The notes: generated from the letters alone by a model not told the origin. 64,000 nucleotides of DNA from an uncultured Flavobacteriales bacterium (GCA_946480085.1 CAMLHZ010000002.1:186001-250000), one strand, 5' to 3'; positions 41,733-51,974 are shown, counted from the stretch's first letter. Made by a program: numbers and translations.

Positions 41733-44120
41733 ATGTCGAAATCCATTTCCTTTCTATTTTTCATCCGAAATGTAGTAGTTGCCAGTTTTACTGTACTTTT
41801 TGCAGTGCGTTTGGCTACAATTATCCGGTTGATGGCTGACGATGTGGAGTTCGGATTTCTGGATATTTTACAAGGATTTGGAGAAGATCTGTGGTTTTTG
41901 CTCATTATCGGTTTCCCGGTCTATGTTATTGGTCGAATCATCTACACACTTCATGTTCGCACGTCGAAAGTCCTTGTATTTGCAGTTTACACATTAATGC
42001 TGTTTTTGCAGATCGGTCTGAACGAGTACTTTCTAACAGTTCATCAGATTGTTGACGCCAGTATTTTTAACTTCTCTTTTGGTGAATTGCAGAAAACAGT
42101 TGGGCTTAGCGAGCGATTTACCCTTTTGACCATTTTAGGACTGCTTGGCATCCTGATCTTGTTCATTCTCGTTTTCAGAAAGCTGAATAAAGGGAAGAAC
42201 AATTATGTACTTTCTCAAAGTTATTTTGCGATTGTTTTGGGAGCTTTGGCATGGATGTTTCTTCCACTTTACAATTCAAACAAAGAAGTTGCGGCGAATG
42301 AACTTGGGGTGGAATCGAACGTGACTTTATTGCTTTTGCATTCATCGTTAACTAAAAAGGAGAATGCACAATTCGAAAAGATACTTCCTTCAGATTTTGA
42401 AGCTTTGGATCCAAGTTTCACCAATGGCGATTTAAACGCTTCAGATTACCCGCTTTTTTGGACGAAACATCACGAATCCAATTTAGCGCAAGTATTGAAC
42501 AAAGCTGATTCAACACCGAATATCGTTTATATCATCGTTGAAGGATTGTCTTCGGATTTTGTAGGCGATAGAGCCAAGTTGACTGGACATTTCATGCCAT
42601 TTCTGGATTCGTTGTCTGGACAATCCTTGTATTATCCCAATGCCTTGTCAACTTCGCAGCGAACACAAAATGTGTTGCCTTCCACCTTGTGTTCTGTTCC
42701 GAATGTTGCAGATGGTGTAGTATTCCAGCAAATGGAATATCCCAATCATTATTCCATTCAGGGGTTATTGAAGAAAGAATATTCTACCGGATTTTATTGT
42801 GGTGTTCAGCTGGAATATATGAATATGCGCGGCTTCATGAATGAGCATTCGGTAAAGCGTTTGTCAGGAAAATGGAGTAAAAAAGCAACTCAGGAAGCCG
42901 AGAAATTGAATTCGCCATGGGGCGTTCCGGATGGAGTTTTGTTTGACAATCATCTGAGTGAAATTAAGAAAGTGAAAGGAAAACCTTTTTTCGATGTAAT
43001 GCTGACGATAAGTACGCATGATCCTTATGTTTACCCGAACAAGGAAAAGTACACCAGACGTTTACTTGACAATCTTTCGAGTGCGAAAAAAAATAAGTTC
43101 ACAAAAGAAATAGAAGCGAATGCGGAGAAATTTGCTTCATACGCTTATCTGGACGAACAGCTGAAACATTATTTTGGAAAATTTGCTGAACGACCGGATT
43201 TCAAGAACACAATTTTTGTTGTGACAGGCGATCATGGTTCTGAACTGTGGAATAGAAGTGCCTTGTCAAAATACCACGTGCCGATCATGATCTATTCGTC
43301 TTTATTGAAACAACCTAAGAAAATAGAATCTATTGTTTCTCATTTGGACATTGCGCCTAGTATTTACGCATTAATGAAGCAGCAATATGGAATTAAACTT
43401 CCTGAGTCTGTTGCCTTCATGGGGAAACAATTGTTGTTGAATGAGTCTGATGTGAAGCGCTCTTTTGTGTTTACTACCGATCAACTGAAGATGAAAGATG
43501 TTTGTTTCAAGAATACATTTTTGTTAGATCATCAATTGTACAGCCTGAACAAAGATTTTGGACTAAGGAAAATTCAGAATGCTGCTTTACTGAAAGAAAT
43601 AAATGAACAGAAGGATTTGTATAAGAAATTTAGTCAGTATGTTCTATTTGGAAACCATTTGATCCCAAATGAAGATTATTCCGAGTTCTATGAAAGCATC
43701 AACTGGAAAGATGTCCTGAAGACAAAAAGGGAGATCAATAGAGATTTTGAATTCAGAGAAATTGCCCAAATCGGAGAAATGGATTCAAAGTCTTTGAAGA
43801 AGCAAAAACTGAAGATAACAGTTCAAATCAATGTCGAAAATTCGCGTACAAGAAGTGCTGATTCTTTGCCCGATCTTGTGATAAGTAAATCGATCATGAA
43901 CAAAATGAATCGCAAGCTTACTGTTTATCGTATGATTCGCCCGGTTAAAGTTGCTCAGCAAAGCAAATTTTCTACCTACAGGTACGTTGTCATTTTTGAT
44001 GCTGCGCAATTATCAAAGGAAAAGAAAATGAAGAAAGGTTTTCTTTACCTCTATTACAAAATGAAGAATTCACCTCGGGTTATTGATTCAGAAACAGTAA
44101 TTTCGATACCTAAAAGTTGA
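41733..44120 (+). CDS. LtaS/EptA-like phosphoglycerol- or phosphoethanolamine-type transferase, paralogue 1
   Basis: The 795-residue protein has five N-terminal membrane helices (about 8-190). A periplasmic sulfatase-fold domain follows (about 275-620). Metal-site residues are in YIIVEGLSSDF and VVTGDHGSE, the Thr nucleophile is in STSQRTQNVLPS, and SHLDIAPSIY closes the core. A C-terminal extension of about 170 residues (NWKDVLKTKREINRDFEF onward) is strand-rich and not part of the usual family. Such enzymes move a phospho-alcohol head group from phospholipid to a glycan or lipid, but the acceptor here is unknown. I chose the ATG at 41733; the frame is open upstream to a GTG at 41667. It is the first gene of a run reaching 49308. 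Confidence 0.85.
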   Translation: MSKSISFLFFIRNVVVASFTVLFAVRLATIIRLMADDVEFGFLDILQGFGEDLWFLLIIGFPVYVIGRIIYTLHVRTSKVLVFAVYTLMLFLQIGLNEYFLTVHQIVDASIFNFSFGELQKTVGLSERFTLLTILGLLGILILFILVFRKLNKGKNNYVLSQSYFAIVLGALAWMFLPLYNSNKEVAANELGVESNVTLLLLHSSLTKKENAQFEKILPSDFEALDPSFTNGDLNASDYPLFWTKHHESNLAQVLNKADSTPNIVYIIVEGLSSDFVGDRAKLTGHFMPFLDSLSGQSLYYPNALSTSQRTQNVLPSTLCSVPNVADGVVFQQMEYPNHYSIQGLLKKEYSTGFYCGVQLEYMNMRGFMNEHSVKRLSGKWSKKATQEAEKLNSPWGVPDGVLFDNHLSEIKKVKGKPFFDVMLTISTHDPYVYPNKEKYTRRLLDNLSSAKKNKFTKEIEANAEKFASYAYLDEQLKHYFGKFAERPDFKNTIFVVTGDHGSELWNRSALSKYHVPIMIYSSLLKQPKKIESIVSHLDIAPSIYALMKQQYGIKLPESVAFMGKQLLLNESDVKRSFVFTTDQLKMKDVCFKNTFLLDHQLYSLNKDFGLRKIQNAALLKEINEQKDLYKKFSQYVLFGNHLIPNEDYSEFYESINWKDVLKTKREINRDFEFREIAQIGEMDSKSLKKQKLKITVQINVENSRTRSADSLPDLVISKSIMNKMNRKLTVYRMIRPVKVAQQSKFSTYRYVVIFDAAQLSKEKKMKKGFLYLYYKMKNSPRVIDSETVISIPKS

Positions 44121-44131
44121 TTTTTATTGGG

Positions 44132-46558
44132 ATGAAGGCACTTTTTGCAAACGTATATCAAAATCTACTAAGTACATTCTGGGAAATTAGAAACTGGATT
44201 TTTGTTCTGGTTTTCTACTTTTTCGTAGTTCGTGTTGTTGAGTATATTGTTTTGTCGGAACGCGAAGTATTTGCCTTAATTTCTTTGAAAGACTGTTTAG
44301 TAGGTTTTTTATTAGATCTCTATTTTGTTTTCTTGCTTTGGATTGTTTGTGCTGTTCTGCAATCCTTGTTTAACAGATGGAAACAAAAATGGATTACGCC
44401 TTTTTTCGTTTTACTGGCAATTGCAACACATGCTAGTTTGGAGGCCTATTTCTTCAAAATGAACATTCCGCTTGACGGTTCCATTTATACCTTCTCATTA
44501 ACAGAACTTCAAATAATTATTGGGCTCGAAAGTAGAATTACGGTTTTATCTGTAGCTCTTGTTATCTTATTTTTCATTGTCTATATTTTTCTGGGAAAAC
44601 GACTGAAGCGCACCAAATGGAATACGAAAAAACGACTTCGAAATGCCTTGTTTATCATTTCGATCATTACCTGGATTGTACTGCCTGTAAGTGCCATTTC
44701 GAATAAGAAGAATCCGCAGAGCGAGAAAGTAATGGTGAATAAAACCATTTATTTTTTAGATAAAAGTTTGGATTACGCTTTCACCAAACCTGTAAAAGGA
44801 ACCATTCGTCCTTCTGATTACGAAGCGTTGTCACCTGAATTTTACACAAGCAATCTCCGCGATTCAAAGTATCCATGCGTACATGGTTTAGATGATGAAA
44901 GTTCCCTGGAAAAAGTATTGAATAAGTCGGATGGACCGCCAAATATTGTAATCATCATTGTAGAAAGTTTTTCTGCGGATCTGATTGGAAAAGAAGGTAA
45001 GGAAAGTGGATCACCAATGCCGTTTATGGATTCCTTATCGAAGAACTCATTGTACTTTAAAAATTGTTTTTCTACTGCAAAACGAACTCAAAATGCGTTA
45101 CCAGCCGTGCTTGGGTCTTTACCAATTGCACCGGATGGAAGTACTTTTCAGGAAATTTCATATCCATTGCATTGGACCTTGCCAAAATTGCTGAAAGGAA
45201 GTTATTATTCCCGTTTTTACTGTGGCGTTTATCTGGAATTTCTGAACATGCGTAAATTCATGAATCATCAGGAAACCGACTATCTGGTAAACAATTGGGA
45301 TCCAAAATTCGAAAAGGAAAAGGCAGCACTAAACTCACCATGGGGATTTCCTGATGGAGCTGTTTTTGAACAGGCTAAACTGGATGAAAAACTATTGAAT
45401 AAGGAAAGAAAACCGTTTTTTGATGTTTTTCTGACATGCAGTACACATGAGCCTTTTGTTTATCCAAACAGCGAGTATTACACAAAAAAACTACTCAAAA
45501 AAGCAAATTCTATCAAAAATCCTCAAGCGAAGGAATATCTTTTGAACAATGCGATGGAGGTGGGATCGTTTTCCTATACTGATGATCAGTTGAAGAAATA
45601 TTTTGCTGCCCAAAAGAAAAAACCGGAGTTCAAAAACACCATTTACTTCATCATGGGTGATCATGGTTCAGAACTTAAGCATGAAAATCAATTGTCTTAT
45701 TACCACGTTCCCTTAGTAGTTTATTCACCTCTTTTAAAGCAGAAGAAAACGGTAAAGAACTTTGTGAGTCATTTGGATATTGCTCCTAGTTTAGTGAACT
45801 ACCTGAAGAAAGTTCATGGATTGAAATTGCCGGAATTGTTCCCATTTACAGGAAAGGAACTGAATTTGAAACCTGGAATGGATATGAACAGGTCGTTCGT
45901 TTTTACCGGAATGGGATATAAAAATGAAGACGTTTATCAGAACGGACAAGGTTATTTTGGTGAAGTGAGTTATTCAATTGACAAGCAGTTGCGAATGACA
46001 CAGCTTAACGATGCAAAACGCGATGCTTATTTCAAACAGCAGGCGCACCTGTATCAATTGTTTTCACGATACGTTATTACTCAAAATCATATTCTTCCAA
46101 AGATGTTGGAAGACAAGTATTTTTCAAAGATTGGTTGGCGTGAATTCGGTAAGAAAAGTCTGGTAAAGACGGATGATTGGAATGAAACGTATCACATTTT
46201 GCTAGAGAAAAAGAATTTTCCTGCTTCAGCTAAAATGGCGAAAGTGGAAGTGACCGTTTCTGTATTTTTGAAGTCGAAAGAAGACTTAACCAAAGTTCCA
46301 CAGTTGGTGACAGATATCTACCAGAACCACGAAAGAAAAGGTCCTTTGTATTATTCTAATTATAGAAATGCTGAACTGGTTGGAGAGTTTAAAGCAAACC
46401 AATGGAATACGATCAGTTATAGTTATAATTTGGCTATCGATCCGATTAAAACTCTGAATAACAATAATTTATTCTTGCTTTATTTCCTAAACGATAAGAA
46501 CAAAACGGTGAAGTTTAAGAATCGAAAAGTTTCGGTTTCTTACTATTCCAATAAATAA
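44132..46558 (+). CDS. LtaS/EptA-like transferase, paralogue 2
   Basis: The 808-residue paralogue of the upstream gene begins 11 bp after it. It has five N-terminal helices and then the catalytic domain with IIIVESFSADL, the Thr nucleophile in STAKRTQNALPA, FIMGDHGSEL and SHLDIAPSLV. Shared landmarks such as FYCGV-LEF-NMR-FMN and SPWG-PDG show the two arose by duplication. The first Glu context differs (VES here, VEG in paralogue 1), which may mark different specificity. The C-terminal extension is present in both. Start ATG at 44132; a TTG five codons upstream would overlap paralogue 1. Confidence 0.85.
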   Translation: MKALFANVYQNLLSTFWEIRNWIFVLVFYFFVVRVVEYIVLSEREVFALISLKDCLVGFLLDLYFVFLLWIVCAVLQSLFNRWKQKWITPFFVLLAIATHASLEAYFFKMNIPLDGSIYTFSLTELQIIIGLESRITVLSVALVILFFIVYIFLGKRLKRTKWNTKKRLRNALFIISIITWIVLPVSAISNKKNPQSEKVMVNKTIYFLDKSLDYAFTKPVKGTIRPSDYEALSPEFYTSNLRDSKYPCVHGLDDESSLEKVLNKSDGPPNIVIIIVESFSADLIGKEGKESGSPMPFMDSLSKNSLYFKNCFSTAKRTQNALPAVLGSLPIAPDGSTFQEISYPLHWTLPKLLKGSYYSRFYCGVYLEFLNMRKFMNHQETDYLVNNWDPKFEKEKAALNSPWGFPDGAVFEQAKLDEKLLNKERKPFFDVFLTCSTHEPFVYPNSEYYTKKLLKKANSIKNPQAKEYLLNNAMEVGSFSYTDDQLKKYFAAQKKKPEFKNTIYFIMGDHGSELKHENQLSYYHVPLVVYSPLLKQKKTVKNFVSHLDIAPSLVNYLKKVHGLKLPELFPFTGKELNLKPGMDMNRSFVFTGMGYKNEDVYQNGQGYFGEVSYSIDKQLRMTQLNDAKRDAYFKQQAHLYQLFSRYVITQNHILPKMLEDKYFSKIGWREFGKKSLVKTDDWNETYHILLEKKNFPASAKMAKVEVTVSVFLKSKEDLTKVPQLVTDIYQNHERKGPLYYSNYRNAELVGEFKANQWNTISYSYNLAIDPIKTLNNNNLFLLYFLNDKNKTVKFKNRKVSVSYYSNK

Positions 46559-46566
46559 ATTGACTT

Positions 46567-48144
46567 ATGAGCACAACTCTCATTGCAACAATCTTAATCC
46601 TGTACTTTGCGGTTTTAATCGCGATTTCGTTTTACACTTCCCGAAATGCAGATTCAGATAGTTTTTTTACCGGTAACAGACAAAGTTCGTGGTATTTGGT
46701 GGCTTTCGGAATGATTGGAACATCACTTTCCGGAGTAACATTCATTTCTGTGCCCGGACAAGTTGGCGCTCAGGCAATGGGTTATTTTCAGGTGGTAATC
46801 GGATATATTCTCGGCTATGTGGTCATTGCCCAGGTGCTCATGCCTTTGTATTACCGTTTGAATGTTATTTCTATCTATGAATATCTGAATAAGCGTTTTG
46901 GAATTGTCAGTTATAAGACGGGAGCTGGATTTTTTATTCTCTCCCGCACCGTTGGTTCAGCAACCCGTTTGTTTTTGGCTACTGAGGTACTGCACATGTT
47001 CCTTTTCAAGGATTTAGGAGTATCTTATTTCATGACCGCGTTAATAACCATAATTCTTATTTGGATTTATACGTTCAAAGGTGGAATCAAAACTATTGTT
47101 ATTACTGATTCTTTTCAGACGATTTTCCTGATTTCGGCAGTTGTAATCTGTACGATCATCATCGCAAATTCTATGGATGTTGGATTTGTTGGGTTGTACG
47201 ATAAAATTACTGCTGCAAAAACACCAGCAGGAAATTCAATGACCCAGATATTCTTCTTCGATGATCCGAATGCTACTAATTTCTTTCCTAAAATGTTCTT
47301 CGGTGGAATGTTCCTTGCTATTGCAATGACAGGTTTAGATCAGGATTTGATGCAGAAAAACTTGAGCTGTAAATCGATTAAAGAAGCGAAGAAAAACATG
47401 TATTCGTTTACAGTAGTTTTGGTAATTACCAACTTCTTGTTTTTACTTCTTGGTGGAGCACTTTACGTTTACTCCAGCAGCAAGGGAGTTACTCTTCCTG
47501 AAGCTGCAGATCACGCTTTCCCTTATTTAGCATTGAATAAGTTTGGAACCATAGCTGGAATTTTCTTCTTGTTAGGAATTACGGCGTCGTCGTACGCTTC
47601 AGCTGATAGTGCTTTGGCAGCGTTAACTACAGGTTTTTGTATCGACTTTTTGAATTTCCATAAACGCGAAGAGAAAGAAAAACAGCGATACAAGTTGTAC
47701 GTTCATATCGGATTCTCGTTGTTATTCCTCTTAATTATTATGGCAACACGTGCGTATGTTCATGCAAACCCTAAAACCAATCTCATTGGATTAATTCTTG
47801 AATTGGCTGGTTATACTTACGGTCCGTTACTCGGCTTATTCGCTTTCGGCTTATTTTCTAAGCGCAAATTGAAAGAAATTATGGTTCCGTTTGTATGTAT
47901 TTTGATTCCATGTATCTGTTACTATATCGGTACTCATTCTCAGTTGTGGACAGGAGGAGTTTTACAGCCGGATGGAAAGTTCAAGGGCGGATATAAATTT
48001 GGAAATGAAATGTTGATTTTGAATGGATTGTTAACGTTTGTTGGACTTTATTTTGTTTCTAAACCGGATACAGAACCCGAAACTCTAGAACATTCGAAAC
48101 TGGCAATTATTAATTCTCAAGATGCTAGTGTACTTGATAATTAA
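46567..48144 (+). CDS. Sodium:solute symporter (SSS family)
   Basis: The 525-residue integral membrane protein has about 13-14 helices. It has the SSS opening (DSDSFFTGNRQSSWYLVAFG), SGVTFISVPGQVGAQAMGY and the family signature region GLDQDLMQKNLSCKS in the middle. ITASSYASADSALAALTTGF gives the sodium-site Ser/Thr. The substrate cannot be predicted; sugars, sialic acid-like compounds, proline or iodide are all transported by relatives. It lies 8 bp after the transferase pair, so its substrate may be linked to surface glycan metabolism. Confidence 0.9.
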   Translation: MSTTLIATILILYFAVLIAISFYTSRNADSDSFFTGNRQSSWYLVAFGMIGTSLSGVTFISVPGQVGAQAMGYFQVVIGYILGYVVIAQVLMPLYYRLNVISIYEYLNKRFGIVSYKTGAGFFILSRTVGSATRLFLATEVLHMFLFKDLGVSYFMTALITIILIWIYTFKGGIKTIVITDSFQTIFLISAVVICTIIIANSMDVGFVGLYDKITAAKTPAGNSMTQIFFFDDPNATNFFPKMFFGGMFLAIAMTGLDQDLMQKNLSCKSIKEAKKNMYSFTVVLVITNFLFLLLGGALYVYSSSKGVTLPEAADHAFPYLALNKFGTIAGIFFLLGITASSYASADSALAALTTGFCIDFLNFHKREEKEKQRYKLYVHIGFSLLFLLIIMATRAYVHANPKTNLIGLILELAGYTYGPLLGLFAFGLFSKRKLKEIMVPFVCILIPCICYYIGTHSQLWTGGVLQPDGKFKGGYKFGNEMLILNGLLTFVGLYFVSKPDTEPETLEHSKLAIINSQDASVLDN

Positions 48145-48171
48145 ATCACTGATAATTCATAATTTTAATCT

Positions 48172-49308
48172 ATGAACATCATTCTTCACGACAACGGTTT
48201 GCATTTGCGATTTGCACCACTAACGTTAACTCGACCAGTGGGCGATTTACGCTGGGGAATTATGACCAATGCTGAGCGTTGGGAAAGCTGGATTCCAGAA
48301 GCAACCATTTCGTTTCAAACAGAAGAATACTTGTCGAAGAAGTTTCCCAGAATTGATGGTGAGCATACTGTTGAAGTAAATGCGGCAATTATTCCAACTG
48401 AGGTTGTTGCGGCGGCTGTTGTTTTGTTGGAAGATAATCAGGTGCTGGTTTCCAGTGATACATGGATTGCTCGTCGAGGTAAAGCTACTGAACAAATAAG
48501 GTTTACAGATGAGCATCCAATTGAACTAATTCAACGCTGGGATTTGTTTCAAAGAAACGATGAAGTGTTGGTTGCGGATTATTTCTTGCTTACCGGCGGA
48601 ATGGAATCTGAACCGCTTTCGGAAACAAACCTGGTAATTGGAGATCCATCCCTGATCTTTCTGGAGGAAGGAGCGGTTGTGGAAGGTGCGACATTGAACA
48701 CCACTGGCGGACCAATATACATTGGTGAGAATGCTGAAGTAATGGAAGGTTCGTTGATTCGTGGTCCATTTGCATTATGCGAAAATGCTGGCGTAAAAAT
48801 GGGTTCGAAAATATATGGAGCTACAACTATTGGTCCTTACTGTAAAGTGGGAGGTGAAATTTCCAATTGTGTTTTTCAGGCGTATTCGAATAAAGGTCAT
48901 GATGGATTTTTAGGAAATTCTGTGATAGGTGAGTGGTGTAATTTTGGAGCAGATTCCAATACTTCAAATTTGAAGAATAATTATTCGTTGATTCGTTCAT
49001 GGTCATACGAAGAAAGCAACGAAGTAGAAACTGGACTGCAGTTCATGGGCGTTTGTATGGGTGATCATAGTAAATGTGCTATCAACACCATGTTCAATAC
49101 GGCTACGGTTGTTGGAGTTTCCAGCAATATTTTTGGTGGTGGATTTCCTAAAAAATTCATTCCCTCTTTTTCATGGGGTGGAAGCGAAGGTTTCGAGAAG
49201 TTCGATTTGAAAAGAGCCAAAGATGCTGCAAACGCAATGATGAAGCGCAGGGATCTGGAGTTATCTGAAGGTGATCATCAAATCTTCGATCATTTATTTG
49301 AGAAGTAG
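48172..49308 (+). CDS. Bacteroidota GlmU-like nucleotidyltransferase/acyltransferase
   Basis: The 378-residue protein belongs to the Bacteroidota variant of GlmU-like proteins. A reduced, atypical nucleotidyltransferase-like N-terminal half (FAPLTLTRPVGDLRWGI, about 1-140) is followed by a left-handed beta-helix of hexapeptide repeats (about 145-330; IYIGENAEVMEGSLIRGP, TTIGPYCKVGGEI, GADSNTSNLKNNYS). In the pathway it would make UDP-GlcNAc for peptidoglycan and outer-membrane glycans. Its stop is 2 bp from the stop of the convergent methyltransferase gene with no terminator between. Confidence 0.85.
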   Translation: MNIILHDNGLHLRFAPLTLTRPVGDLRWGIMTNAERWESWIPEATISFQTEEYLSKKFPRIDGEHTVEVNAAIIPTEVVAAAVVLLEDNQVLVSSDTWIARRGKATEQIRFTDEHPIELIQRWDLFQRNDEVLVADYFLLTGGMESEPLSETNLVIGDPSLIFLEEGAVVEGATLNTTGGPIYIGENAEVMEGSLIRGPFALCENAGVKMGSKIYGATTIGPYCKVGGEISNCVFQAYSNKGHDGFLGNSVIGEWCNFGADSNTSNLKNNYSLIRSWSYEESNEVETGLQFMGVCMGDHSKCAINTMFNTATVVGVSSNIFGGGFPKKFIPSFSWGGSEGFEKFDLKRAKDAANAMMKRRDLELSEGDHQIFDHLFEK

Positions 49309-49310
49309 GC

Positions 49311-50399
49311 TTAGCTTTTTCCTTCTAGTACCCAAAGTTCAACCATTTCTTCATCCCTAGATAATGCTGTTCTTTTAGTTTTGTCGCTTTGTTTTTCAAC
49401 TTTCATTTTCATCAAATCCACTTTCTTAAATCGATTGTTCGTTTTAAGTTCATGTTCGATGGGATGAATGGTTCCAGGATTCATTAATTGTCCAAGGTTA
49501 GAAAAGATCAGTACCAATTGACCCTTATCTCGCAAATACGTGCTTGCTTGAGAAAAGAATTTCGGGAACAATTGCTCGTCATAATAGATTGCTGCATCAA
49601 TTCCTTTCGTTTGTCGGTTCACAGGAACCCAAGGTGGATTGAAAACAATCAGATCGAAGGTTTTGTTACTATTGGTGAACAAATCACCGTGACGCAATTT
49701 AATCGGAAATTCAGTTTTTGAAGACTGTTGAAGTTTATGAACGCCAATCAATGCATTCGGATTGGAATCAGTTCCTGTAATGTCATTGAAACCGTAATCT
49801 TGCATCAATAAGCTCAAAACTCCACTGCCAATTCCAATATCAATAACTTGTTGTTTGTTGCCTTTGTATTGACCTAGAAATTTGTCGAACAGTTCAATGT
49901 GTTCAAAGCGAGTAGGGAAGTAGGTTCCGTAGTACGGATGAAGCTTTTTGTTCAACTTCGGTATTGCAATTCCTTTTTCATGCCACTGCCAAGAACTGTT
50001 TAAGCCTTGAACTTCCGGAAATGGTAAGAAAAACGAATCTGTTTCAGGATACAATTCCTTCAACCAGCCAATCGAAGGTGCTTTACGAACCGTTAGCTTA
50101 TGTTGCGAAATTTCCAGTAACAAGCGATGCGAAATCGTTCTGTATTGATTTCTGCTGTTGCGTTGATCTTTAAATGAAAGGTCTTTATTTCGCTTCGAAA
50201 GTTTCTTTTTCAACGCTTCAAGAACGTTCAAACCACTCGAATAATAATCGACAATGACTACAGAACTGCCATCTACCAAAGCATTCACAGCTTCTTCTAC
50301 TGGAATGTGGGATGCGTATTCTAAAGCCTCAATTTCTATTGAAATGGGTTTTGGTCGTGAAGGACGTAATCGGGAAATCTTTTCGTTATCTATACTCAT
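49311..50399 (-). CDS. Class I SAM-dependent methyltransferase, HemK-like motif
   Basis: The 362-residue protein has an N-terminal part of about 165 residues that I do not recognise. A Rossmann methyltransferase domain follows: VIDIGIGSGVLSLL at 185-198 (motif I), TGTDSNPNAL (acidic end of strand 2) and FNPPWVPV at 253-260. The NPPW motif is typical of enzymes that methylate planar nitrogens such as glutamine or bases. The substrate is unknown. It is not next to prfA. A -7 match (minus-strand TACCTTTG, 50458-50451) lies about 50 bp upstream, but no -33 element is seen. Confidence 0.8.
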   Translation of the reverse strand: MSIDNEKISRLRPSRPKPISIEIEALEYASHIPVEEAVNALVDGSSVVIVDYYSSGLNVLEALKKKLSKRNKDLSFKDQRNSRNQYRTISHRLLLEISQHKLTVRKAPSIGWLKELYPETDSFFLPFPEVQGLNSSWQWHEKGIAIPKLNKKLHPYYGTYFPTRFEHIELFDKFLGQYKGNKQQVIDIGIGSGVLSLLMQDYGFNDITGTDSNPNALIGVHKLQQSSKTEFPIKLRHGDLFTNSNKTFDLIVFNPPWVPVNRQTKGIDAAIYYDEQLFPKFFSQASTYLRDKGQLVLIFSNLGQLMNPGTIHPIEHELKTNNRFKKVDLMKMKVEKQSDKTKRTALSRDEEMVELWVLEGKS

Positions 50400-50466
50400 A
50401 TCGGTTCTTTACTATCGATACGGAGCACAAACCCTGCGTAAAACAGCGTGCAAAGGTAGGGATTAA

Positions 50467-51576
50467 TTAGTTCCTTCTTCGCGATCTAATGAATAATCCA
50501 ATAATGAACAACAGAACCAAAACGTTTAAACCAATGAGAACGTTAAAGGTTGAAAAGAACGATCCTTCTGCATCGCCACTTCGTTTTGGAAGTGGTTTAT
50601 TGCTGATTTTCACCGAGTTCTGTTCAGTTGAACCAGTTGACACAATAACATAACTCAAAAGTGTTTGCGGATCTGTTTCATAATCCGACCAATGAATTAC
50701 CTGTTTACTATTGTCGTTTGTCATTAACAGATTAGTATAGGGAACTCCACCCACTTTTTCAATCATTCCATGTTGCACGTATTCAATGGCAACTGTAGGT
50801 TTCACATTGTGATTTTGTTCACGTAATCTTCTGCACTCTTCAATTCGACCATCCAAAAGAGAGTTGGTGGATTTGTAATATTTTTTGGCGACTTCATAAA
50901 TAGCTTTTGCGTGCTCGAATGAAAGCTGTTCCTTATAACAATCACCCAAGTCAATGAGTAAAGCGGCCATTATTTCATCGGGTGGAGCGCAAAAACGGAA
51001 ACGCTCTTTCAATTGATCTAAAATCTGAAGTCTAACCTTGTTATCTGATTTTTGCTTAGTTGTAAGTTGCAGTAAGCTCTTTCCCTGAAGTAGATTTGGA
51101 TTCTTCTTCTGCGCAATCTTCAGTTCTAAAAGTTTGACATGTATCCATTCACTTCCGTTATGTGATTTCGGATTCAATTGAAGTCCTTTCCTTATATATT
51201 CCAGAGCTTTTTCATCGTTTCCACTCAGTTCGTAAGTGGTTCCTAGATTGGCGATAACTACGTATTCTTCAGGAAATTTTTCAGCGAGCTTTTCAAAAAT
51301 GAACAGTGCTTCCTTGGTTTTTCCGCCCCTAACCAAATAAAGAGCATAATCAGAAAGAACTTCCAACGAAGGATTATTTTTCAACTGTTTTCCCAGTTTA
51401 CTCAATTTCGTTTTTATGACCGAATTGTCAAAATTGGTGTAGAAATCCAATTCATATTCATCAACGATATGAAATTTTCCAGAACTATTTAAGGACTGAA
51501 ATTCATTGTAACAGGCAAATGCTCTAGTTGAAGAGAAAACAACTATGATCAGTAGAAGTTGGATGGTCTTTTTCAT
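50467..51576 (-). CDS. Membrane-anchored TPR protein
   Basis: The 369-residue protein has a signal peptide (MKKTIQLLLIIVVFSSTRAF). TPR units lie at about 75-150 (ALYLVRGGKTKEALFIFEKL, ANLGTTYELSGNDEKALEYI) and about 195-235. A C-terminal membrane helix (VLIGLNVLVLLFIIGLFI) and a basic tail follow. The TPR part therefore faces the periplasm. It is the last gene of the run from the PRTase gene at 53965, 11 bp after the preceding gene. The function is unknown; it could be a scaffold for the small membrane proteins. Confidence 0.75.
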   Translation of the reverse strand: MKKTIQLLLIIVVFSSTRAFACYNEFQSLNSSGKFHIVDEYELDFYTNFDNSVIKTKLSKLGKQLKNNPSLEVLSDYALYLVRGGKTKEALFIFEKLAEKFPEEYVVIANLGTTYELSGNDEKALEYIRKGLQLNPKSHNGSEWIHVKLLELKIAQKKNPNLLQGKSLLQLTTKQKSDNKVRLQILDQLKERFRFCAPPDEIMAALLIDLGDCYKEQLSFEHAKAIYEVAKKYYKSTNSLLDGRIEECRRLREQNHNVKPTVAIEYVQHGMIEKVGGVPYTNLLMTNDNSKQVIHWSDYETDPQTLLSYVIVSTGSTEQNSVKISNKPLPKRSGDAEGSFFSTFNVLIGLNVLVLLFIIGLFIRSRRRN

Positions 51577-51587
51577 GGCGGAAGTTT

Positions 51588-51968
51588 TTACTTAGGAAGT
51601 CTATCGAGTAAGTTTTTTGATTCTGTTCCTGAAAGAGCTTTTCTTCTATATCCAAGGTAATTTATGAAATAAACGATTGAACAAATTACGATACACGGTG
51701 TCAGAATAAATAGTTGCTCCGTAAACAACATTTTGGAATTGATAAAATATCCTTTCAGAAGTGTTTTAAAAGCCTTCAAAAAACTACCATAGATACCAGG
51801 GTTAACTGTATGGATAATAGCTGAGAGAAATGCAATTGAAGCTAAAAAGATAAGAGTGAATAACGAAAATCCAAGAAGCGCATACGAAAATCCATTTCTA
51901 TTGTATCTCCAGGCCAATCGATAGAAAGTCCAAGTAGCAATAAAAAGAAGAACGGGTAGCGTTATCAC
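51588..51968 (-). CDS. Small membrane protein, third of three tandem paralogues
   Basis: The 126-residue protein has about three hydrophobic helices. It shares with its two neighbours an early YRLAWRYNRNG motif (consensus Y-LA--Y-KN), a following YALLGFSLFTLIF helix and a short cytoplasmic C-terminal tail with NLLD. I know no family function. It carries an insertion of about 25 residues in the middle (VNPGIYGSFLKAFKTLLKGY). 6 bp separate it from the second paralogue. Confidence 0.65.
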   Translation of the reverse strand: MITLPVLLFIATWTFYRLAWRYNRNGFSYALLGFSLFTLIFLASIAFLSAIIHTVNPGIYGSFLKAFKTLLKGYFINSKMLFTEQLFILTPCIVICSIVYFINYLGYRRKALSGTESKNLLDRLPK

Positions 51969-51974
51969 GAGAAA

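Noticed and set aside
44117..44131. TTG start of the second LtaS-like gene at 44117
   Set aside because: It overlaps the end of the upstream paralogue, while an ATG at 44132 gives a normal start with an 11-bp gap.
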